Shown piece by piece: positions 1-7,063 of a stretch of 8,790 bases of DNA. The notes beneath the pieces were generated by a model. It searched no databases. It was given only the letters and a program-made list of their open reading frames with translations, and was not told where the DNA came from. Numbering within the stretch: the first letter of the stretch is position 1; each line of letters begins with the position of its first letter. The position numbers and the translations under genes are program-made. The stretch spans positions 1-8,790 of the forward strand of contig VRUF01000025.1 of the NCBI GenBank assembly GCA_019456245.1, given 5' to 3'. The DNA comes from Planctomycetota bacterium (GTDB lineage: Bacteria; Planctomycetota; Phycisphaerae; Sedimentisphaerales; Anaerohalosphaeraceae).

Positions 1-97
1 AAACACCCTTCTTTTTTTCAGGTTTCTTTCCTGCCTGTATTTCTGAGAATGATAAACCTTTTTTTCCTTGTTTCTTTATTTCTTCAAATGTTGGCAT
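1..97 (-). CDS. N-terminal fragment of an unrecognised lysine-rich protein (runs off the window)
   Basis: An ATG at 97-95 opens a frame that stays open for 32 codons to the window edge, so the protein is truncated by the window and not by mutation. The visible N-terminus begins MPTFEEIKKQ and is rich in Lys and Glu, with a GLSFSEIQAG segment, and looks helical or flexible. It starts 2 nt after the TAA of the upstream coiled-coil gene. Only a weak GAG lies upstream (5 nt before the ATG), so translation probably depends on coupling to the previous gene. Base composition is A-rich on the coding strand, unlike the glycine-rich fibre gene upstream. I do not recognise the family. The operon position suggests another virion or morphogenesis protein. 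Confidence 0.6.
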   Translation of the reverse strand, partial: MPTFEEIKKQGKKGLSFSEIQAGKKPEKKKGV

Positions 98-99
98 AG

Positions 100-1524
100 T
101 TACTCGGGTACAAAATCATCGTCTCCAACCTTCTTATGCTTTACCCCGTCTATGGTAACTATGTCGCCTATGCTGGCGTTTTTTGCTTTTGTTTCTTCAT
201 CGTCACCACTGGCTGTTTCGTATACGTATTCATCAAACTCGTCTAAGAAAATCGCGTCCCAATATTTCTTTCCTTTCTCACCATGCTTTTTAATAAACTC
301 TCTTTGTTTACTGTTAAAATCTTCTTTACTTTGAAAAGACTCAGGAACGTCAGCGGCCATACCACCTTCCCGGCGGCGCTGTTCTGCAAGAGCTCTCGTT
401 GCGTCAATACTTGCTTCCTCTTTTCTAACTTTTCTCCCGGCAGTAGATTTTTCAGTGATAGCGTTCTCAAGCGTCGAGTAAATGAAAAGGAAATCTCCCC
501 AACCTTTCTTCTGAAGGTCTTCAATGAAAGTTTTCTTTTCCTCGTCGCTTTTTCCTTCATATTCATCAACAAGTGACGGAGAAAGCTGGCTGATAAATCT
601 GTCTCTAAGCTCCTCTAGTTTTTCTTTATGTTTTGTTTCTTCTGCTTGACGGAACTCTCGGAAGAGTTTGTATTGTGCTTCGGCGGCTTTCTCAGCTTCG
701 TTAATCTGTTTACGCAGGTTGTCTTCAACAGTGTTAAGATTATCCATTCTGTCACGTAAGAGTCCTGCTTCACCTGCATCACGCGCGGCTCTTGCTTCCG
801 CTAGAAAAGCGTTCCTCTGGCTTTCCAGTTCCGCAATCTTATCGGCGGCCGCTTGCTCCCGTCCTGAAATAGCGTCTCCAAACGAAATAGGAGTAAACCT
901 TCCTGATCCCGCGAGGCCATAAGCTTTCACCCGGTCTATATTTAGTTGGTTAATTCTCTCCTGCTCAGAGATCCTTTTATCGTATGTGGCGCCGATTCGC
1001 GCAATCGTAGCCGCTACGGTAGCGTCTAAGGCCGCCAAAGAGGTGTCATAGTACCTTTTCTCGCTTTCGGCGCGCTCACGGGCGATTCTGTTTGACTCAT
1101 TTATGCTCTCCTGAAGCCTATCAATACCCACATTGTAAGCGTCTATAAGCGGGTCGCCGGTAGTCTCTGTCTTCTCAACTTTTGATTTATCTTCAACTCC
1201 TGTGTCTAGTGCCCTCTTCTCAGCTTCGGTTTTTGTTTCGGTTTCTCCTTGTTCGAATCCTTCAATTATCTCATCAAGGGTATCGCTGTCTTGTTTGTAT
1301 GTTTGACCTAAATCTTCAGAACTGATTACTGAAGGCGTCTCTTCAATATTCTCTAGGGTATCGCTAAATGCCGTGAACTTTTTTGTGGGAGCGTCATAAC
1401 TACCTTCCCGATATCCTTCAGAAGTCAGTAAGAATGAGCGATCGTCAACAGAAAAAACCCCACTCCCTCTCTGAAGCGCTGTGCCTAAGCGGCCGAATTC
1501 TTGTTGTGTGAGAACATGGCGCAT
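100..1524 (-). CDS. Long coiled-coil virion protein, possibly internal/ejected
   Basis: This is a 474-residue, highly charged and mostly helical protein. Residues 1-60 are a mixed N-terminal region and residues 60-125 are acidic and probably disordered (many E, D, T). Residues about 130-310 form a long coiled coil rich in A, E, R and K. It is broken by a conspicuous glycine/proline hinge at 202-217 (YGLAGSGRFTPISFG). A second helical region with an aromatic patch (WGDFLFIY, 342-349) follows, then a charged segment. The compact C-terminal tail (GDIVTIDGVKHKKVGDDD, 453-470) looks like a small beta unit. There is no signal peptide and no membrane segment. The ATG lies 1 nt after the TAA of the fibre gene and has no Shine-Dalgarno, so termination-reinitiation is likely. 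Its place after connector, nozzle and fibre genes, and its coiled-coil build, fit an internal or ejected virion protein or a tail rod. A structural chaperone or scaffold is also possible. I can name no family with certainty. Confidence 0.75.
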   Translation of the reverse strand: MRHVLTQQEFGRLGTALQRGSGVFSVDDRSFLLTSEGYREGSYDAPTKKFTAFSDTLENIEETPSVISSEDLGQTYKQDSDTLDEIIEGFEQGETETKTEAEKRALDTGVEDKSKVEKTETTGDPLIDAYNVGIDRLQESINESNRIARERAESEKRYYDTSLAALDATVAATIARIGATYDKRISEQERINQLNIDRVKAYGLAGSGRFTPISFGDAISGREQAAADKIAELESQRNAFLAEARAARDAGEAGLLRDRMDNLNTVEDNLRKQINEAEKAAEAQYKLFREFRQAEETKHKEKLEELRDRFISQLSPSLVDEYEGKSDEEKKTFIEDLQKKGWGDFLFIYSTLENAITEKSTAGRKVRKEEASIDATRALAEQRRREGGMAADVPESFQSKEDFNSKQREFIKKHGEKGKKYWDAIFLDEFDEYVYETASGDDEETKAKNASIGDIVTIDGVKHKKVGDDDFVPE

Positions 1525-1525
1525 G

Positions 1526-3442
1526 TTATATCGCGTACACTACTGAGTATCCTAATCCGCCAGCTCCGCCAGCTCCGCCGGTTGGATCTGTTCCGCCAGC
1601 CCCGTTAGCACCGTCAGTTATCAAACTACCACCACCTTTGCCTCCTGCGCCACCTAACGCAGTCGTGCTACCAGACCCTCCGGCACCAGCCGCGCCACCA
1701 GTAACAGTAATTGTTCCTGAATTGGCTGTAAGAATCTTATAAGCAATTACAACACTGCCGCCTCCGCCGCCGCCTCCGCCGCCGCCTCCGCCGTAGCCGC
1801 CACCAGAGCCGTTGCCACCAACTGTGGCAGCAACACCCTTTGCATGAATAGTTCCTGTAAAATTCCAAGCTCCGCCACATTCAATATACAAACCGCCGCC
1901 GCCTTTTGAACCTGCTCCGCCGCCACCGTTGCTGACGCCACTGCCTGCTCCCCCGCCGCCTCCGCCGGCACCAGGTAAGGCAAATCCCATTAAATCTCTG
2001 TGAAGCGGGAAGAAATCAGCCGAAGGAATGCTAGTAGCTTTATCACCTTCAAGCGAGTTAGCGCTACCAGAATTATCAAGACCGCCGCCTCCGCCCGTAG
2101 TCGTTCTTTGGTCAATCAATACATCTAAGAAAAATTGAGCGACGTCAGAGCCTACAACGCCATCATTAGCCCCGCCTTGCGCGCCACCAGCCCCGCCGTC
2201 AGCTCCCAGACCGTCTATGTCAATTAAAGGTACAGTCGAGGAAGTCAGGGTCACGGCTCCCTGCGAGAGTAGAATTACTTTCGTGCCATTTGCATGCGGG
2301 TTAGTAAAAGCAAGTTTACCTGTACCGGTTATAGAAATTGAAGTGTATTGCTTGATAACAACAGCAGCACCCAGCAAGTCAATGGTTGTTGTCCCGGAAG
2401 CAATAGACAACGCTCCGTCATTACCGTCACCGCCAAAACCTGCGATTGGAGGGATTATTGACGTGTCTAGTAGGCCTGTGGATTTAATTCTCGCTACTTT
2501 ACTCGCGCCAGTTTCGGCGGTGTCGTCATTGGTGACGTATTTGTTGGACGCTGAAGGAGTGCCGGACGTTCCCGCCAAAGCATCTTGAATATCTTCGGTA
2601 ATTTTCTGGTTAAAACCCGGTGAGAAATATATTTCTGTTGTTGAAAGAGAAAATCCTATGGTTACCTCCGTTGTCCCCGGTGAGTTTGCAATCGCGCCGG
2701 CAGTGTTTCCAGCGTAATAAATATTTGAGGCGGTTAAACCTGTCTGGTTATTGTCATAACCCCTAATTAAAACGCCTCCAGTGATAGCATTGCCATCTGT
2801 TCCAGCGCCCTGTGCTATTCCAAGAAGCACGTTCTCAACCGTAGCGGGCGTATCCGCATCGCAGAGTTTCCACTCTCCGTCGGAAGTGTCAAGGTAGATA
2901 AGATTTCCTGCAGCAACCGTCTCCCCAGCATCACCAGCAACAACAATTCTATTCGCCGGATAAGTACCTGCTACCACCAAATCAACATAGGCCTTGCGCG
3001 CCACGTCATTATCGTTAACCGGGTTTCCTGCGGTAATCACTGGCAGTTTCGCAAATGTCTGTATTTCGTTCCAGGTATTCGCGTTCTCAAGATAAAGATT
3101 CGCTACAAAAAGAGGGTCATTAGAGACAATTACCTCCGCACCAGACTGAAAAGCAAGGCCGGTCGAAGCTCCTGCATATGGTGATGTTGGGTTAATGTGC
3201 CGCCCGCTTGAAGCGACTGTAAGAGTAGCAGTGCCGTCTCCCGCAACTGCAAGAGCGTCAAACTTTATAATCTCCATTTGGGTTCCCGACCTCACTACAA
3301 TGACCCCGTACTCTCCGAAATCTGAAAACGCCAGGGCATTATCCTTTGAATCTACAAGTTTTCGGAGCACTACCGACGTCGCCGCGGCGGTAAGAGGTGA
3401 TTTTAAAAACGCTTTTTTTGCTACAACAATGTTTAAACCCAT
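1526..3442 (-). CDS. Glycine-rich tail fibre / receptor-binding protein
   Basis: A 638-residue modular fibre. Residues 1-115 are a beta-rich N-terminal domain likely to anchor to the virion. Residues 117-154 are a collar-like segment (NTWNEIQTF, then DNDVARKAYVD), a motif type I know from phage fibre shafts. Residues 166-275 form a beta module also found, split, in the fibre at 7120-8790. Residues 280-335 are a linker, and 336-408 a beta segment starting FGGDGNDGAL. Residues 409-638 are glycine-rich, including 12 consecutive Gly at 551-562, and end with the hydrophobic GYSVVYAI. The glycine-rich tip recalls polyglycine-II sandwich adhesins such as the gp38 of some T4-like phages, but fold identity is inferred. 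There is no signal peptide and only two Cys-bearing sites (C194, C522). No Shine-Dalgarno is present; an extended -10 sequence sits exactly 6 nt upstream of the ATG. Host-surface binding is the likely role. Confidence 0.85.
   Translation of the reverse strand: MGLNIVVAKKAFLKSPLTAAATSVVLRKLVDSKDNALAFSDFGEYGVIVVRSGTQMEIIKFDALAVAGDGTATLTVASSGRHINPTSPYAGASTGLAFQSGAEVIVSNDPLFVANLYLENANTWNEIQTFAKLPVITAGNPVNDNDVARKAYVDLVVAGTYPANRIVVAGDAGETVAAGNLIYLDTSDGEWKLCDADTPATVENVLLGIAQGAGTDGNAITGGVLIRGYDNNQTGLTASNIYYAGNTAGAIANSPGTTEVTIGFSLSTTEIYFSPGFNQKITEDIQDALAGTSGTPSASNKYVTNDDTAETGASKVARIKSTGLLDTSIIPPIAGFGGDGNDGALSIASGTTTIDLLGAAVVIKQYTSISITGTGKLAFTNPHANGTKVILLSQGAVTLTSSTVPLIDIDGLGADGGAGGAQGGANDGVVGSDVAQFFLDVLIDQRTTTGGGGGLDNSGSANSLEGDKATSIPSADFFPLHRDLMGFALPGAGGGGGGAGSGVSNGGGGAGSKGGGGLYIECGGAWNFTGTIHAKGVAATVGGNGSGGGYGGGGGGGGGGGGSVVIAYKILTANSGTITVTGGAAGAGGSGSTTALGGAGGKGGGSLITDGANGAGGTDPTGGAGGAGGLGYSVVYAI
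1556..1579 (-). repeat. Short 9-bp tandem repeat in the glycine-rich tip
   Basis: On the plus strand the unit tccgccagc occurs twice in tandem at 1556-1573 and is followed by a partial third copy (tccgcc, 1574-1579). On the coding strand it encodes Gly-Gly-Ala type triplets near the C-terminus of the fibre (GGAGGAGG, residues 622-629). The unit is a multiple of three, so copy-number change would keep the frame. It is shorter than the 12-bp array at 1757-1792 and may only reflect low-complexity coding. Confidence 0.55.
1757..1792 (-). repeat. Three perfect 12-bp tandem repeats encoding Gly12
   Basis: The plus-strand unit gccgcctccgcc is repeated three times without mismatch. On the coding strand each copy reads GGC GGA GGC GGC, so the array encodes exactly the 12-glycine run at residues 551-562 of the fibre. 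The repeat is in phase with the codons, so gain or loss of a copy changes the run by four Gly without a frameshift. Neighbouring Gly runs use varied codons, so glycine richness alone does not force this regularity. Confidence 0.9.
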
Positions 3443-3448
3443 GGTGTT

Positions 3449-3457
3449 ATTATATCA
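3449..3457 (-). promoter_or_regulatory. Candidate extended -10 promoter for a leaderless fibre mRNA
   Basis: The minus strand reads TGATATAAT, a perfect extended -10 element (TGn plus TATAAT). It is followed by six bases (aacacc) and then the ATG of the glycine-rich fibre gene. With the usual spacing from the -10 to +1, transcription would start at the A of the ATG, giving a leaderless message. No TTGACA-like -35 is visible 16-18 nt upstream, which is typical of extended -10 promoters. There is no Shine-Dalgarno here. The upstream gene ends at 3458, so the element lies entirely in the 15-nt gap. Function is inferred. Confidence 0.5.
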
Positions 3458-5281
3458 TCATTTTGCTATGAATAAGTTGTTTCCAATCTTCCGCGGAGAC
3501 GGTCTGTCGTCCCACCAAATCGCCAAAAGATGAAATTCATTTTCTGTACCAGAAATAGTAAAGATTGGGCGGAAGTCAAAGTATGAAGTTGCGTTTTCTT
3601 TGTCAAAAAGCACTGCTCTGCGAAGTTCTGTAACAGCCATATCAACTCCGGCTCGGGATCTCGTCGCGTAAGGGTGCTGTGCCCAGCCATCGTCCTCACT
3701 CACAGCGTACGTTTCCACTTCTGAGCCTTTGAAAGTGACCGTGCTTTCTTGTTTTGAGCCTGTTTCCTCATATTCGTGCTTCAATTCAACTTCCGTATTA
3801 ACATTCAACCGTGTTGACATACCGAATATAGTATGTTGTTTATAGCGAAGCGGGTGATCCCCATGCCAAAGACCGAAAGCGATTTTAGATTCTATCGGCG
3901 CATCTAAATCATTCCGGCCACTGAACAATGTAAAGGTTTGGTTTTCTGCGTTGTGGTGACCGAATCTCACCCCGTCAATGACAGAGATGCAGTTGAGAGG
4001 CATAATTTGCGGCGGCTGGAAATATCCCTCAACCATATCCAAAATAATGAGCGTACTGTCTACTGGGCAAATAATGTAAATTGCCCGTTCGAGGTAGTAG
4101 AGACGAACATCGGTCATATCCACTCTCTGAAGCAGAGCTTCTACATCATCAGAAACAAGCTGAATATCGTCCCGAGCGGTAATCTCCAAAGTCCTGACCC
4201 TGTTAAGGGTGTTATCCTGCGCCATGTAAAGAATATCTCCCTTATATTTAGCTGCCGCCATTGGCAGAGCGCCTTTGTTCCCGCCGGTCTCGTATTTATT
4301 TACCTCTACCCAAAGATCATAAGGGTTTTGCTCGACTGACTTAGTGATTTTGTACCAATCATCCGCATCAGAAATCCATAGAACGTTCTTTATAGTCGGG
4401 TCGTCGTCCTTCCTAGAAATCATAGCCGTAAAATTCCCGTCTAAGACAAGTAGAATGGGAGTCAGCGCCGTCCTGCTCCCGGCGACCGGTTGCGTGAAAT
4501 CAAGACCAGTGGAAAGAGAATATGTTGCTACATGCGAGAAGTGCATGTCCACACTGTTGTAACTTGCGACGACTATATGATTTTGGAAACTGTAAATCGC
4601 GTCTATATCGTATGTAGAAGCAATCTCATTGGCGAATTTAACGGGCTTTGCAATAATAACGTCGTCCGCCACAGGAGTAGTATCAAATGTTCCGCTGATG
4701 TTTAACGTCTGAGCAGTAGGATCGTTATTCTGGCTCTCCTCGCTGTTTGCAACTACAGCCGTTCCTATGAAGTGAAGAATTGTTTGTGCTGTACCCGAGC
4801 CATCATCGAAACCTATTTGCAAACAGGTTTTTGTAGTGTCAAGAACAACTGTGTTTGAAGTCGCGCTTGCAACGTCTTCAATAGCGCCATTCCATTGATA
4901 AATGGCCGTAGTACCATCAACAAAAAACAATCGCTTTTTAGTGATGCTGCTGTTGATGTCTACCCAAGTCGCAAAAAACACTCTTGTGGTACTAGAGTCA
5001 ATTCCGGTGAAGATCGTATACCATAACTTATTGTATTTTACCTGAACCGTGTTCCCATGCACTCGAATAGGCCTTTGACCGCCGGCGGCGTCTTTCCATA
5101 CGAACTCAGAGTGAATTGCTTCCTGGACTGTCGCCACTACTCCGTCATTAACAAGCCCCTCACGCGTGTAGATTTTCCCCTTGTTCACGAGAACATCTTT
5201 ACTCGGGAAAGCAAGATTCTGTGCCGGGATTTTAGTTAGATCCGCCCCTTCTCTATAACCTGAGAACTCCTTTATAATCAT
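3458..5281 (-). CDS. Large beta-rich virion protein, probable podovirus-type tail nozzle / DNA-stabilisation protein
   Basis: A 607-residue, cytosolic-type protein without membrane segments, almost entirely beta in character. The N-terminus (EFSGYREGADLTKIP, 5-19; then VNKGKIYTREGLV, 32-44) has the look of phage proteins that begin with a threaded arm and a plug-like segment. Several blade-like repeats of hydrophobic strand plus D/G turn follow, for example KRLFFVDGTTAIYQW (116-130), NHIVVASYNSVDMHF (234-248), KNVLWISDADDWYKI (298-312), KGDILYMAQDN (347-357), AIYIICPVDSTLIIL (400-414) and GVRFGHHNAENQTFTLF (437-453). These suggest a beta-propeller or related nozzle as in T7 gp12 or P22 gp10. 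A C-terminal beta domain ends in AIWWDDRP. The start overlaps the stop of the connector-like gene by one base (TGATG), implying translational coupling and similar stoichiometry. The nozzle role is inferred from repeats, size and position. A baseplate or tail-surface protein is the alternative. Confidence 0.7.
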   Translation of the reverse strand: MIIKEFSGYREGADLTKIPAQNLAFPSKDVLVNKGKIYTREGLVNDGVVATVQEAIHSEFVWKDAAGGQRPIRVHGNTVQVKYNKLWYTIFTGIDSSTTRVFFATWVDINSSITKKRLFFVDGTTAIYQWNGAIEDVASATSNTVVLDTTKTCLQIGFDDGSGTAQTILHFIGTAVVANSEESQNNDPTAQTLNISGTFDTTPVADDVIIAKPVKFANEIASTYDIDAIYSFQNHIVVASYNSVDMHFSHVATYSLSTGLDFTQPVAGSRTALTPILLVLDGNFTAMISRKDDDPTIKNVLWISDADDWYKITKSVEQNPYDLWVEVNKYETGGNKGALPMAAAKYKGDILYMAQDNTLNRVRTLEITARDDIQLVSDDVEALLQRVDMTDVRLYYLERAIYIICPVDSTLIILDMVEGYFQPPQIMPLNCISVIDGVRFGHHNAENQTFTLFSGRNDLDAPIESKIAFGLWHGDHPLRYKQHTIFGMSTRLNVNTEVELKHEYEETGSKQESTVTFKGSEVETYAVSEDDGWAQHPYATRSRAGVDMAVTELRRAVLFDKENATSYFDFRPIFTISGTENEFHLLAIWWDDRPSPRKIGNNLFIAK

Positions 5282-6456
5282 CAGTCAAGGTCGCTATCCT
5301 TTCTCTGAAGCCGACTGATTCCAATAGGTTCAATGTCTATCTCCGGGGATTTCGAATAAGAAAGCGGCGCTTCGTCGCTTGGGTGCCTCTCATAGTAATT
5401 ATCCCATGCGCGCGCCAATTTGCCCGTAAACCTCTTACTTGCTTGTCCGTCAACCGCGTCAAAAGTCGCTGCCTGTGTAACGAGCAGGCACATTTCGTAA
5501 TGCAGGACGTTTCTAAGATCCCTGCCAAAGTTCACTTCGTCCTTATTGGCTCTAGAGACCGTGCTCTGCCATAAGACGCCTGCGCTCGTTGCGTATGGCC
5601 TGTCCGAGAAATATTGCAGAAACCAAGGAGTATATTTTTGAAGAGTAATTTTATCAAAAATAATAGTAGGAGTAGCTCCTGTTGTAGCCGTAACAATAAT
5701 AGACCACTTTGTGATATTTGTGGCAACAGGACTTCCTGTTTTAGTCCTGTCAGCCATGTTCGCGCGCATCATATTCCAGCCGTCAATGAGTTCGCTTACA
5801 TCAATGGTTATTGAAAAGTAATTAGTATCATCAGTCTTTAGACGGAACTCAATAGTTGATACCTTGGTTGCGTCAGTAATGTAGGCAGGAATAATCAGCA
5901 ACCCCCTTAAATGATCTGATATGTCTTGTGCCGTAGCAAACGTGTCCCCGAGCTCCACTCCCGCATCTGAAAAAGTGGCCTCTATGCTTGCGCTCCCCTG
6001 CAAAAAATTGTGCTCGTTCAGGGTCGGCGTTCCACCTGACAGTGTTCCCACAACGTTCATAGCGTCAATAGTAAGGATAGTTCCTGTCTCTGCGTGGCGC
6101 ACGACAATAAACTGCACCCCGTTCACATACTCAATCGTGTATTTGTTTATCGGTAGAGTCGCGAAAAAAGTCTTCGGCGGAACGTAACCCCAAGCCCTTT
6201 TCTCGTCTACCATGAGCCCCATTTCCGTTGCCGGATAGAGAGAAGACGGCGCGAGAATATCAACTGGCGCGTAATAAATCCCCAACTTCTCTGCAAGTCC
6301 ATAAATAGGTACTCTCCTTTTAAGAGTGTCCGGCCGGCAGTTATCAAGAACTTCCTCAACCGCACGCCTTATTATTATGTCCCAGTCTACCGCTAGAGAG
6401 TTTCCTCCTTCAAATTCAATTTCTACATCGCTAATAAGTTCCGTGGTTTTAAGCAT
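5281..6456 (-). CDS. Probable head-tail connector / tail-ring protein with an inserted beta-sandwich domain
   Basis: A 391-residue protein. Residues 1-60 are helical and amphipathic (VDWDIIIRRAVEEVLDNC, 23-40). Residues 61-135 are beta strands including FFATLPINKYTIEYVNGV (97-114). Residues about 136-275 are a jelly-roll-like domain resembling carbohydrate-binding or concanavalin folds (IEFRLKTDDTNYFSITIDV, 202-220; GWNMMRANM, 226-234; TPTIIFDKITL, 262-272). Residues 276-360 return to a strand plus long helix (VNFGRDLRNVLHYEMCLLVTQ, 308-328; KLARAWDNYYERHP, 346-359). The C-terminus is acidic. Helices at both ends flanking a beta region, and a position directly before a nozzle-like gene, fit an adaptor like T7 gp11. 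That assignment is inference. The ATG follows the previous TAG by 5 nt with only a weak purine stretch (TAGAGATC) upstream, and the stop overlaps the next ATG. Confidence 0.65.
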   Translation of the reverse strand: MLKTTELISDVEIEFEGGNSLAVDWDIIIRRAVEEVLDNCRPDTLKRRVPIYGLAEKLGIYYAPVDILAPSSLYPATEMGLMVDEKRAWGYVPPKTFFATLPINKYTIEYVNGVQFIVVRHAETGTILTIDAMNVVGTLSGGTPTLNEHNFLQGSASIEATFSDAGVELGDTFATAQDISDHLRGLLIIPAYITDATKVSTIEFRLKTDDTNYFSITIDVSELIDGWNMMRANMADRTKTGSPVATNITKWSIIVTATTGATPTIIFDKITLQKYTPWFLQYFSDRPYATSAGVLWQSTVSRANKDEVNFGRDLRNVLHYEMCLLVTQAATFDAVDGQASKRFTGKLARAWDNYYERHPSDEAPLSYSKSPEIDIEPIGISRLQRKDSDLD

Positions 6457-6461
6457 GATCT

Positions 6462-6794
6462 CTACTCAGGAATCCTTTTTAATTCAGCATTTAACTGGGG
6501 AATTAAGTTATCTAATCTTGCGTCTCTAACAATTAGATTCCCTTTCTTGGCCTCAAAATCATAGACCGCAATTAAAAGCTGGTACTCAGTATAGGTCAGT
6601 GGATCACCGCTCTCATACTCAGCAACCAAACCAAGTTTTAATGCCGTATACTCATCCTTATTAAAAGAATAACATTCACCGGAACTGACGCAGAACTTAA
6701 TATCCCCGGTCTGAGTTATAAACAACCCGCCAATAATCAAGACTGCGCCGGCCGCTACAGTCAGTAAAATAGTTCTTACTTTTTCGGGTATCAT
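6462..6794 (-). CDS. Small single-pass membrane protein with a Cys pair in the outside domain
   Basis: A 110-residue protein. Residues 1-7 carry K5 and R7, and residues 8-27 form a clear membrane segment (TILLTVAAGAVLIIGGLFIT), giving a predicted N-inside, C-outside topology. The outside part starts with a Cys pair (C35-VSSGE-C41) that could form a disulfide, followed by a helical soluble domain with YTEYQLLIAVYDFEAKKG (68-85). No lipobox and no peptidase motif is seen. Its ATG overlaps the stop of the upstream membrane protein (ATGA), so the two are probably co-translated and may form a complex. Placement between a fibre gene and a connector-like gene allows either a lysis role (holin-like or spanin-like) or a virion membrane protein acting during entry. 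I do not recognise the family. Confidence 0.7.
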   Translation of the reverse strand: MIPEKVRTILLTVAAGAVLIIGGLFITQTGDIKFCVSSGECYSFNKDEYTALKLGLVAEYESGDPLTYTEYQLLIAVYDFEAKKGNLIVRDARLDNLIPQLNAELKRIPE

Positions 6795-7063
6795 CTGACA
6801 TTTAATCTTATCTCTAACGACTGAAGGACTTGCGCGGTTCGTGCTTCATTCTCATTTGAGTTTTTAAGTTCACCGGCCACTTCCTGTATCGCCACGTTTA
6901 TACTGCCCAAAACTTTAGTCTGTTCTACAAGATGAGTGCCGATAATCTCGTTCTGACTCTGTTGATTTATGAAAATAACGTAAAGCGCGCCGCCCAAAAG
7001 CACAGCCAAAGCGCCCATTTTAAGAAGTTCGGTCAGTAAACCTTTGTTATTGAGGGTCTTCAT
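6791..7063 (-). CDS. Small membrane-anchored coiled-coil protein (holin/spanin-like architecture)
   Basis: A 90-residue protein. A short Lys-containing N-terminus (K2, K7, K15) is followed by a membrane segment at about 16-32 (MGALAVLLGGALYVIFI). Residues 33-88 are hydrophilic, with heptad-like hydrophobic spacing (LVEQTKVLGSINVAIQEVAGEL, broken for display at 45-55 and 56-66), suggesting an outside coiled coil. This layout resembles inner-membrane spanins and BhlA/UviB-type holin-like peptides, but also many unrelated phage proteins, so function is open. GAGG lies 13 nt before the ATG, too far for a normal ribosome site. A TATAGT sequence lies 6 nt before the ATG. The stop overlaps the next ATG by four bases, and the start overlaps the stop of a possible 19-codon ORF in the same way. 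Confidence 0.7.
   Translation of the reverse strand: MKTLNNKGLLTELLKMGALAVLLGGALYVIFINQQSQNEIIGTHLVEQTKVLGSINVAIQEVAGELKNSNENEARTAQVLQSLEIRLNVR

Noticed and set aside
243..572. 109-residue Lys/Arg-rich minus-strand frame inside the coiled-coil gene
   Set aside because: It is an alternative frame of an A-rich coiled-coil sequence. The main frame has coherent heptads and neat junctions at both ends.
1747..1983. Ala-rich 78-residue minus-strand frame inside the glycine-rich domain
   Set aside because: It is a frame-shifted reading of GGC/GGA repeats (giving Ala and Glu runs), a shadow of the real Gly-rich frame.
1545..2220. CRISPR-like or intergenic repeat array in the GCC-rich stretch
   Set aside because: The repeats are codon-level glycine runs within one long frame. 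There is no constant repeat with unique spacers of similar length.
3938..4339. 133-residue open frame on the plus strand
   Set aside because: It is antisense to the nozzle-like gene, whose strand/turn pattern is continuous through the region. No independent coding signal was seen.
1410..5260. Shared GYREG tetrapeptide-like segment at the N-termini of the coiled-coil and nozzle-like proteins
   Set aside because: Only five residues match (residues 37-41 in one and 8-12 in the other) with unrelated flanks. This is expected by chance.
3440..5283. Alternative genetic code with TGA as glycine
   Set aside because: Three genes end at TGA with normal start junctions, and even the Gly-rich fibre contains no internal TGA. 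A TGA=Gly genome would show TGA within most genes.
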